Below are positions 29,653 through 37,768 of a stretch of 64,000 bases of DNA, one piece after another. The stretch's first letter is position 1, and each line of letters starts with the position of its first letter. The DNA comes from Cerrena zonata (Eukaryota; Basidiomycota; Agaricomycetes; Polyporales; Cerrenaceae), in contig JASBNA010000055.1 of NCBI GenBank assembly GCA_038087015.1, positions 62,001 through 126,000 on the forward strand, given 5' to 3'. Position numbers and translations under genes: made by a program. The notes below the pieces were generated by a model that saw only the letters and a program-made list of their open reading frames with translations, was not told where the DNA came from and made no database searches.

Positions 29653-29934
29653 ATGACTAAAGCTACTGAAACCGCATTGGCTTTCTTCGCCTTATCTGCC
29701 ATATATTTTGCGTTATACTCTGGTGTTATCCCAACTTCCACCTTAATTCATGATGAAATATTACCATTTTTACCATGGTGGGGGTTAGTTGCATTTGGAG
29801 CCTACGCTTTAGGTACTTTAGGATGGGGTGTCTTTACTTTTAAAGATAAAGAAGAAAAATATAAGGAGTTATTAGATCAAATTGAAGAAGCCAAGGCTTT
29901 CTATAAGACTAAAGGTGTTGACTTAGACGAATAA
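29653..29934 (+). CDS. DPM3: Dolichol-phosphate mannosyltransferase subunit 3
   Basis: Small ER membrane protein that tethers the catalytic Dpm1. The ATG at 29653 gives 93 residues (MTKATETALAFFALSAIYF). Two transmembrane helices (about 6-27 and 40-62; the second contains PWWGLVAFGAYALGTLGWGVFTF) are followed by the conserved cytosolic tail with KDKEEKYKELLDQIEEAKAFY, which in Dpm3 binds Dpm1. Presence implies a human-type three-subunit Dpm synthase with a Dpm1 lacking its own membrane anchor, unlike S. cerevisiae. High confidence from size, topology and the tail motif. Confidence 0.9.
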   Translation: MTKATETALAFFALSAIYFALYSGVIPTSTLIHDEILPFLPWWGLVAFGAYALGTLGWGVFTFKDKEEKYKELLDQIEEAKAFYKTKGVDLDE

Positions 29935-30130
29935 GCTCTTTGATAGTGTCTTTCATAATTTTTCACTTCTACTAAAGATTATTCTTGTTATTATATTGTA
30001 CATTCTACAAATCTCTATTCTCTAATACAAAATACATAAAATAAATAATTGAATAAATAAGGTTAAATCATTAAAAAAAAACATGTAAAAGAATGTCATT
30101 ATCTAGAGAAGAAATGATCCTTTATGCAAA

Positions 30131-30838
30131 TTATGAGGTAGCTTTAGTTTTCTTCTTCTCTTTCATTTTCTTTTCCATTTCTGCAAATACTCTAATAGTA
30201 ACTGGTACGTTACCCCAACTTTCCTCTTCTTCTTCTTTCTTTACACTAGTTGGACTTTCTTTCTTTGGTTTATTGAAATATTCTTTGGCCACTGAATCAG
30301 GTAGGTTTTCTCTTTTCAAATGACGTATTGGTGGATGAAAATCTTCTGGCCATACTCCGCCAGTTTGAGCCATTTTCTTAGCAGCCTCTCTACGTTTTTT
30401 ATTCCAATCTTTAACATCTTCATTAAATAATTCCCAAACACAATTTATACATCCACTCATGCAACAGTTGTCTGGCTCTATCGGCCTATCCGGTACAGTC
30501 ACACCTTTTATCACTCTAGGTTCACCTCGCATCATTCTACTTGAAGATCTAGGTGATTCACCTTTAATTCTTCCCCCAAAGACTCTTTCAATTCTTTGTT
30601 CCGGACTTAAATTTTCATCTATATTATAATTACCTTCGAACGTGATTGAAGTTTGTTTTTTCAAATCATTGTAATCTTTTTTCGACATTAACAGAGCTTC
30701 TATTGGAGCTTGCGGTTTTTTAGGTGTAGACCGAACCAAATCATAGTATTCATATTTCTTATCTTTATTTAACGATATACTGGAGGTTGCGAAATTTCTA
30801 TAAAGGTTTCTCGTAAGAGCGTGCAGTCTAACTATCAT
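30131..30838 (-). CDS. Oxidoreductase-like domain mitochondrial protein (YPL107W/OXLD1-like)
   Basis: 235 residues from the ATG at 30836-30838; the frame upstream opens at a TTG only. A basic, hydroxylated N-terminus (MIVRLHALTRNLYRNFATSS) predicts mitochondrial import. The conserved domain (about 120-160) carries PDNCCMSGCINCVWELFNED, a cysteine motif (CC-x2-GC-x2-CVW) that defines the oxidoreductase-like family, here with the usual acidic and Lys-rich C-terminal region. Function is not established; the cysteines could bind metal or serve redox. Convergent with DPM3. Confidence 0.85.
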   Translation of the reverse strand: MIVRLHALTRNLYRNFATSSISLNKDKKYEYYDLVRSTPKKPQAPIEALLMSKKDYNDLKKQTSITFEGNYNIDENLSPEQRIERVFGGRIKGESPRSSSRMMRGEPRVIKGVTVPDRPIEPDNCCMSGCINCVWELFNEDVKDWNKKRREAAKKMAQTGGVWPEDFHPPIRHLKRENLPDSVAKEYFNKPKKESPTSVKKEEEEESWGNVPVTIRVFAEMEKKMKEKKKTKATS

Positions 30839-31081
30839 TTTATAATGCAATCAAGGTCCTTGCCAATAGGAGAAGCGGAGTAGTTAGTCAGTTTAGGAGA
30901 AACCAGTAAAGAACTCGATTCTTATTCGATATTTAAATGTCGCGTTTAGCATTCTGGTGTGTCGCAAAAATGTCGCGCTGATGACCCGAGGGATATTTTT
31001 TGCTACAACCAATGGGTGCAAATGACGAATGTATATATTGAAAAGAATGCAGAAGATTTTTAAGGTAATAGTATATAAATG

Positions 31082-33220
31082 TTAGACGTTTTGTAAATCG
31101 ACTGATTTCAATGCGTCTTCGATACTTAAGTAGAAGCCATCACCCATATTTGTTGGATGAGTATTTCTAAAAGAAGGAAAGTCCTTACTAAAATTTTCAT
31201 TGACTAAAGATTTAATACCAGATTTTGTAAATTTAGTTCTTAATTTTTTATTGTTGCTGACTCTAGTGAAGAAGATATGGATATTGTCTTCACAGTATTT
31301 TGATAAAATTTCTTTGAATAATTGGGTAGCTGAAGTGTCTATATCGTTCATCCCTTTACAATCAAAGATGATGAATTTTATCTTTGAATTGAAATCTCTG
31401 ACGGAAGGTTGAGAAGGATGGATTAATAAGGTACCATATTTTTCGATTCTGTTCAATCTGTTTTTCAAATCACCCACGTTAGCAAAATTTAATGATTCGG
31501 GTATTTTGATGATTAAAATACCTTCAATTTGTTCAATGGAATGAATTAAGTTTTCGAAATGTAAAGAGTCTTGAGATTGATTATAGGAAACAAAGCTTTC
31601 TTCGATTAATTCATCCGCGTTACGGAAAATCGAGGTGTTTGGGATTCTACCCAAGATTTGGATATTTGAATGGGTGCTATACCTAATAACTTTGATAATT
31701 GCCAAGATGATTCCCAAAGTGACACCAGCTTGGGCGCTCCAAAAAACTGAAGTTAAGAAAATCAATGAGAAGGTGAATATTTCATCGTAACCAGCGATTT
31801 GCCAATAAAATCTCAAATCATGAGGAACTTCTTCCAAGACGGTTATTCCGATGATGGTGGTACTCAAGGCCAAGATACATTCTGGCAAATAATACAAGAA
31901 GGGTAATAGGTATAGGATCCCGATCCCAACGGTGATTGCCATAATGATTACTGACATTGGAGAAGAAGCTCCTGCCAATAAGTTAATTTTCGATCTACCT
32001 AGAGCCCCAAAACAAGGTAATCCACCGAAAAAACATACTGAAAGATTGGTTAATCCTAGAGCGACCAATTCTCGATTTGACGAGATGTTATAATTATATT
32101 TAATTTCCAAAGCTTTCGAAGCGGTAGAAGAATCAAAGTAGCCCAAGATTGAGCAAATAAAAGAGGTGGCAAAGACTTCTTTATAAAGATTAATCTTACT
32201 CCATTTGAAAGGGTTATTTAAAAAAGTTTTTTCATTGACTGAAGATGTGATATCACCCACGATATCAATACCGTCCTTTTCCCAATCAAGAGTATAACTT
32301 AAAAAGGTACCGACCACCACCATTAGTAATAATTCCGGGAAGTAAACCACTGACTGGTATCGTTTGATTAATCTTGCCTTCAATGATTTTACTACTAAAA
32401 CGATTGAAAGAGTAATTGAAGATATAATCAAGGTTTGCCAATGAATTTTATCTAAATGACTCCCGAGGAAAACAATTTTATCCCAAGTAGTTTTATGGGG
32501 GAAATGTTTTGATAATTCATGTAATCCCAATTCTATTGATAATTCGTTAATGATCATGATTAGCCCCATAGCACCAATGAACCCTTTTAATAATGCTCTT
32601 GATAATAAGTTATTGAGAAAACCCAATCTACAAATGCCTGAACCTAATAGAATGCCCCCAATGCAAAAGGACATGGATGCGGCAATTTCGTTATCATCTA
32701 AATTTTTAAATGTTTCAATGGTATTACCATAGATTAAAGCAGTTGAAGGAGCCGGCCCTACAACAAGCACCGGGACACTACCCATGATTGAATAAACAAA
32801 GGCACCGGCTATAACACTGTAGAGACCAAGTAACGGGGGCAAATGAGCCAAAGATTGAGTGATTGACATTATATAAGGAATTTGGAAACTGGCCATTGAA
32901 ACACCTGCTAAAAAATCTCCCAACAAATTGTTTTTCATGGAATAAGAAGGTAACCATCTTATTATAGGACAGTAATAGGAGATATAAGCAACTAGGTTGA
33001 ATTTTGATTCGTCATTCACCTTCATGTAGTCTAAGTTGGATATAATCAGTTGGTTATCACTTGAATCATAATCATTCAAGTTTAAATTGGTTAATGAATG
33101 ATTTGACGGGACTGATATAAGCGGTCTGGTAATCGAGTTGGTGGACTTGGTTGCTTGAACCCTTGGCCTGTTCCGGGGCGAGGCCCTGAGCAATGAGGTG
33201 GTTTCGTTGGGCATGGCCAT
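31082..33220 (-). CDS. SulP-family anion transporter with STAS domain (YPR003C-like)
   Basis: 712-residue SLC26/SulP transporter. After a polar N-terminus (about 70 residues) come about 12 transmembrane segments, with the SulP signature LLGDFLAGVSMASFQIPYIMSI (about 106-128) and PLLGLYSVIAGAFVYSIMGS. A C-terminal STAS domain (about 560-690) contains ILIIKIPESLNFANVGDLKNRL and FIIFDCKGMNDIDTSATQLF. It is closest in layout to yeast YPR003C, a putative sulfate permease of internal membranes, rather than the plasma-membrane Sul1/Sul2. Ion specificity is not determined by sequence. Confidence 0.87.
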   Translation of the reverse strand: MAMPNETTSLLRASPRNRPRVQATKSTNSITRPLISVPSNHSLTNLNLNDYDSSDNQLIISNLDYMKVNDESKFNLVAYISYYCPIIRWLPSYSMKNNLLGDFLAGVSMASFQIPYIMSITQSLAHLPPLLGLYSVIAGAFVYSIMGSVPVLVVGPAPSTALIYGNTIETFKNLDDNEIAASMSFCIGGILLGSGICRLGFLNNLLSRALLKGFIGAMGLIMIINELSIELGLHELSKHFPHKTTWDKIVFLGSHLDKIHWQTLIISSITLSIVLVVKSLKARLIKRYQSVVYFPELLLMVVVGTFLSYTLDWEKDGIDIVGDITSSVNEKTFLNNPFKWSKINLYKEVFATSFICSILGYFDSSTASKALEIKYNYNISSNRELVALGLTNLSVCFFGGLPCFGALGRSKINLLAGASSPMSVIIMAITVGIGILYLLPFLYYLPECILALSTTIIGITVLEEVPHDLRFYWQIAGYDEIFTFSLIFLTSVFWSAQAGVTLGIILAIIKVIRYSTHSNIQILGRIPNTSIFRNADELIEESFVSYNQSQDSLHFENLIHSIEQIEGILIIKIPESLNFANVGDLKNRLNRIEKYGTLLIHPSQPSVRDFNSKIKFIIFDCKGMNDIDTSATQLFKEILSKYCEDNIHIFFTRVSNNKKLRTKFTKSGIKSLVNENFSKDFPSFRNTHPTNMGDGFYLSIEDALKSVDLQNV

Positions 33221-33955
33221 GTTAGGTTCTGGAGACTCTGACCATGAGTTTTCAAGCTCCGTTGATCAATTTGAGATCAACATTAAGGAGACGGAATTCT
33301 GAAATGGATTCCGTGAGTGGTGCATGGGTGTTGGAGCCCGGTTAATACACTACCCTTGAATTAGTAGTATTAGTGTACTGTTTATTGGAGCCTTTTATTC
33401 TATAGATCGAAGCTTATAGTCAAATTAATAATTATCTTATTAGAACAGATCCTTAATATTCAAGCATTTATAATATCCTTTACTTATTGTGGTTAAGATC
33501 GAGAGCAAACTATTATCGTGCCTACTAGATTATTAAGTAAAGCGTTCGTTATACAAAAAAGGTAGGTGATGTTGCCAATAATATGTCTGGTGCACGGGTG
33601 TATACCTTTGCAGCACCAAGATCTTATTCCATATCTTACTCCATTCCATATCTTACTCCATTCCAGCAGCCAATCATCAAAGGAATTACTATTGTGCACT
33701 GCGATACCTCTACTCACGCCAACCTCGACTTACTCCCAGATGTAGATCGAAAGGTGGATGCTCGTGGATACCGTGAACACTGTGAACACTCTACAGCACC
33801 CCAACCAAGGCAACGAAGACTCACACGTTGGTTGCAAAATAATGAATAAGGTGATCGCCAGAGATTTCTTTTGATTTCACAGCCGTTGGGGCGTGCACTT
33901 GCACACCAATGACCTCCCAGGTGTACGGAGGCACTGCCCGGGGAACCAATCCCAC

Positions 33956-33963
33956 CACGTGGG
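33956..33963 (+). promoter_or_regulatory. Candidate Pho4 site CACGTGGG
   Basis: Exact high-affinity Pho4 motif upstream of PHO89, a classical phosphate-starvation gene in yeasts. The sphingomyelinase-like gene in this window carries the same core. Confidence 0.62.
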
Positions 33964-34376
33964 TGCAAAAAGCTCGTCTGTTCCATTTCCCAATTCTTGC
34001 AGTTATCGTAAAAATGCGTTTTTGAAAAAGATCAGATATACGATTTCAGCCTTACCTTTGTCGAGAAGCTTGATTTGATTCCCTAACTCTTTCTATTCAA
34101 CCGGCACCGCTCCAGCTCAACACCAGTGGTTGACCCAAGTCTATCAAGGATTCTGTTGAAGGAAAACGTGGGTCTGCCATTTGATTGTCTTGATAAAATT
34201 ACTATGTAGATTTAATGTCTTGGTTTTTTTTCTTACTTGGAGCTGCTAACAAAGTGAAAAAAAAAAATAATTTCGCAGCTTTAGCTGTAGAATTGGGGAA
34301 TCATCTTGGTGCAAAGGCAATTTCTTCAGGGCAATTTGTAAGGGCAATAACTGTTAAATTGCAGTTTGATTATAAG

Positions 34377-34426
34377 AATTGGCATTTGAATTGGCATTTG
34401 AATTGGTAATAAAGAATTGGCATTTG
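34377..34426. repeat. AATTGGCATTTG repeat in the PHO89 promoter
   Basis: Three exact 12-bp copies (two adjacent, one after a 14-bp degenerate unit AATTGGTAATAAAG), 95-145 bp upstream of the PHO89 start. Confidence 0.85.
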
Positions 34427-34521
34427 AGGTACTGCCCACGAGTAATTATGCTAATCATTTATAAATGAAGTAACATCTTTGCAAATTTACCAAAAAATCA
34501 TTTTTTATCAATATCGACAAA

Positions 34522-36246
34522 ATGGCTTTCTTACATGACTTTGACTATATCTTTGCGATTGCAATGATCTTTGCCTTCCTTGATGCTTTCAACATCGGGG
34601 CAAACGATGTTGCTAATTCATTTGCGCTGTCGGTTTCGAGTAGAAGTTTGAAATACTGGCAAGCAGCCATATTGGCATGTATTATGGAATTTTTGGGTGC
34701 TTCTTTGGTTGGTTCAAGAGTTAGTGACACCATCAAGTCTAAAATTATCGACGTTACTGTTTTTGAATCGGACCCAGCCGTTTTAATGTTGACCATGGCG
34801 TGTGCCTTGGTTGGTTCTTCTATTTGGTTGACCATCGCCACTGCTATTTCCATGCCGGTTTCCACCACCCATTCGATTGTCGGGGCCGTTATTGGTGCTG
34901 GGATTGCCGCTAAAGGTGCTGACAACATTCACTGGGGCTGGGAAGGGGTTGCACAAATCTTTGCTTCTTGGGTTATTGCCCCTGCCATTGCCGGGGCGTT
35001 TGCTTCTTTGGTTTTCCTTTTCTCCAAATACTTTGTTTTAGAAGTTAAAGAGTTCAGAACCTCTTTGAGAAATGCTCTTTTACTTGTTCCCTTCTTGGTC
35101 TTTTCTTGTTTCTGTATCTTGACCATGTTGATTGTTTGGAAAGGGGCTCCTTCGTTAGGTTTAGATGAATTGCCTCAATCAACCATTATTGGTTCTATCT
35201 TGGGTGTTGGTGCCGTGGCCTTGGTTATCTTCATGATTTTCTTATATCCTTACTATAGAAGAAAATTGGTTCATAATGATTGGACTATTAAATGGTACCA
35301 TATTCCAAAAGCTCCAATGTTTTACTTCATGTCTACCGATAATATTCCTCCAATGCCTGAAGGCCATGAATTAACCATTGATTACTATAAAGGCCGTAGA
35401 TACGAAGATGAACCATCCACTCATGCAAATGATTTAGAAACTAGTCCCGATTCTTCTGTTCATGGTGATAAACACTCCATCACTTCTATTAAGGTCACTG
35501 AAAACCCTTCTATTCTGGAAAAAGGTGATATGACTACTCGTCAATACTGGTGGCATTTGATTAAATTGGGTCCTAGATACTGGCCAAAACTAGTTTGGAA
35601 AGTTTTAATCCACGGTATTGATCAAGATATTATCTCCAACCAAGTTGCTTCAAAAGATGCTTTGGCTGGTGATTTGAAAAAAATGCATCAATCTTCTAAA
35701 TACTACGATAATAGAATTGAATTCTTATTCTCTATCTTACAAGCAATCACTGCTTGTACTATGAGTTTTGCTCATGGTTCAAATGATATTTCGAATGCCG
35801 CTGGTCCTTTAAGTACTATTTACACCATTTGGACTACAAATGAAGTTAGTTCTAAAGCCGATGTCCCAGTTTGGGTTCTTTGTTACACCGCTGCCGCTTT
35901 ATGTATTGGTTTATTAACTTTTGGTTATAGAATTATGGCTGCTTTGGGTAATAAACTTATCTTACAATCTCCTGCAAGAGGTTTCAGTATTGAAATCGGT
36001 ACTGCCATCACCGTGGTTATTGCTACTCAACACGCTATCCCAGTTTCAACTACTCAATGTGCCGTGGGGGCCACCGTGTTCGTTGGTCTTTGTAATAAAG
36101 ATTTAAAATCAATTAATTGGAGAATGGTTGCTTGGATTTATGGGGGTTGGATTCTTACTTTACCAATCGCCGGTATAATAGCCGGGGTCTTAAACGGGAT
36201 CATCCTTAACGCTCCTCATTATGGTGGTAGTTACCAATTAAGCTAG
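34522..36246 (+). CDS. PHO89: Na+/phosphate cotransporter Pho89
   Basis: Plasma-membrane sodium-phosphate symporter of the PiT family, 574 residues, same length as yeast Pho89. Both PiT signature repeats are present: DAFNIGANDVANSF (about 22-35) and SFAHGSNDISNAAGP (about 413-427), each within a set of membrane helices, separated by a long cytosolic loop (about 255-385) that includes TIDYYKGRR. PVSTTHSIVG and PVSTTQCAVG complete the two halves. The codon at 34627-34629 (after FA) is CTG where yeast Pho89 has Ser, supporting CUG-Ser decoding. Expected to be induced by phosphate limitation via the upstream CACGTGGG. Confidence 0.96.
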   Translation: MAFLHDFDYIFAIAMIFAFLDAFNIGANDVANSFALSVSSRSLKYWQAAILACIMEFLGASLVGSRVSDTIKSKIIDVTVFESDPAVLMLTMACALVGSSIWLTIATAISMPVSTTHSIVGAVIGAGIAAKGADNIHWGWEGVAQIFASWVIAPAIAGAFASLVFLFSKYFVLEVKEFRTSLRNALLLVPFLVFSCFCILTMLIVWKGAPSLGLDELPQSTIIGSILGVGAVALVIFMIFLYPYYRRKLVHNDWTIKWYHIPKAPMFYFMSTDNIPPMPEGHELTIDYYKGRRYEDEPSTHANDLETSPDSSVHGDKHSITSIKVTENPSILEKGDMTTRQYWWHLIKLGPRYWPKLVWKVLIHGIDQDIISNQVASKDALAGDLKKMHQSSKYYDNRIEFLFSILQAITACTMSFAHGSNDISNAAGPLSTIYTIWTTNEVSSKADVPVWVLCYTAAALCIGLLTFGYRIMAALGNKLILQSPARGFSIEIGTAITVVIATQHAIPVSTTQCAVGATVFVGLCNKDLKSINWRMVAWIYGGWILTLPIAGIIAGVLNGIILNAPHYGGSYQLS

Positions 36247-37566
36247 GTTTAATGTGATTTAATATATATTTAGGTGTATTTTTATCTGTAGTATACTTTT
36301 TACGTTCTTGTAAATTACTTATATCCTCAAAAGAAATATAAGTCATAACTCAAAATATGTCTCTGGACGAGTCTTCTACATGCTTATTCATTCATCTTGT
36401 AAGTAGTACAATTAAGTACAGTACTGGAATTTTTTTGCAACAAATAATTAATTTTATCGCAACCTTCAAAATTAGCATTCAAAGCCTCTTCTATAAATCC
36501 AAGATGATCTTCCGGAATATGCATATTGGTCCCATTTTCCATTTGACAGCAGCATTGTAAATTGTGTCATGTCAGAATGGGATCAAATTTTGGCTTGCGA
36601 GACTATCTAAATTAATCCACTGGGTCATGGTATAGTGACTCAGACAAAAGCGTTAGTAATGCTTTTCATTTAAATAAATGTTTTACCTGTCTTGAAAATT
36701 TTCACTGACCTGAAGATAATATGGAAGTACACTCCTATGAACGGATATAATGCCATGTTATAAAAGCTATTGCCAAAGTGCTAACTTTCCTGACGCAGAA
36801 TGAGCTAGCTTGAAGGTAACTGAACGTGAAACATTACGGAATGGGTTTCTTAATCCATGAAGTACAATTTGAGTATGTACGTTGTAGAACTATTGATCAG
36901 TAAATTTTAAATAGGAAATAAGTTTAACTGCATATTAATATATATATATATCTAATACATACCGTATTTCGAGTTCTATGGTAGTTGCATGGACAATGGA
37001 AGAAGCTCTGATTTACCAACAAAATTAGATACGGTTGAGCCAAACTAACTTAGTTTTCATGAAAGGATGTTATTCCATCGCAGTTCCATCTTGTAGGAAA
37101 CAGTAATATGAAATCTCGAGTCAGTGGTAACTTTTCCAAACCTTATAGGTGAAAAAAATGTGAATTCCAGACCAATTAAACGTAGTAGATACTATTACTT
37201 TCGAACCAATATCTTAGCTGAAGACCAAGGATTATAAAAGTAAGCGAATTTGAAAGATTTACTTAAGTTTTCCAGGTATATTGTCATTTAAAAGTAAAAA
37301 AAAAAAAAACATAAAATTCATTCTTCATTGAGTTTTTTGGAATTTTTGAAGCTCCGCTATTTTTCTAAAATTATTATTATACTAACAAATTTAAAAATGA
37401 CTAGAAAAATAGCTAAAATGAAAAAAATTTTTTTTTGACATATAAGAATATATATTTAATAGCTATTTACTAATATATACCTAGAGTGGGTTTTTTTCCC
37501 AAAATCAAACTGCTTTCAAAAGTTATATCTTCATAAAAGCAGCTTAGTTTTAAACTTCAACGAAAT
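36247..37566. other. Gene-free 1.3-kb intergenic between PHO89 and tRNA-Leu
   Basis: AT-rich, with A/T runs near 37295-37310 and 37421-37436. A 67-codon frame at 36357-36560 lacks any recognisable feature. I see no LTR or repeat family that I can define. Confidence 0.55.
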
Positions 37567-37650
37567 GGAGGGTTGGCCGAGTGGTCTAAGGCGGCAGACT
37601 TAAGATCTGCTGGACAGTTGTCCGCGCGAGTTCGAACCTCGCATCCTTCA
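37567..37650 (+). tRNA. tRNA-Leu(UAA)
   Basis: 84-nt class II tRNA with a long variable arm and no intron. The acceptor GGAGGGT pairs with 3' ATCCTTC, discriminator A at 37650. D region is TGGCCGAGTGGTCTAAGGC, the anticodon loop CTTAAGA gives TAA, and the T arm has GAGTTCGAACCTC. A T6 terminator follows at about 37654. TFC8 starts 118 nt downstream on the same strand. Confidence 0.96.
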
Positions 37651-37768
37651 TTATTTTTTGTTTTAAGCTCTTCAAATATTTTGTTTACATTTTCAGTTCA
37701 ACTTCATTTTTTTTTACTTTTTTCAACTAATATCTTACGAAGCCAATTATACTTTAGATTAAAGCTCA

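Larger units (their letters stand above)
33221..34521. promoter_or_regulatory. Divergent intergenic upstream of PHO89 with Pho4-type sites
   Basis: 1.3 kb between the SulP gene and PHO89. CACGTGGG lies at 33956-33963, about 560 bp upstream of PHO89; a CCCACGTT form (minus strand) lies near 34166-34173. GTACGGAGG is at 33923-33931. A 17-bp direct repeat ATTCCATATCTTACTCC occurs at 33626-33642 and 33643-33659. AATTGGCATTTG is repeated at 34377-34388, 34389-34400 and 34415-34426. The region 33580-34140 is richer in G+C than most of the window, but its small open frames have no protein-like features. Confidence 0.6.

Noticed and set aside
33493..33986. Overlapping small frames in the G+C-richer PHO89 upstream region
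   Set aside because: They overlap on both strands, contain short direct repeats, and lack protein-like features; better explained as promoter DNA.
36247..37566. Solo LTR or retrotransposon remnant upstream of tRNA-Leu
   Set aside because: Such insertions are common near yeast tRNA genes, but I found no paired TG...CA ends, target duplication or reverse-transcriptase coding here.
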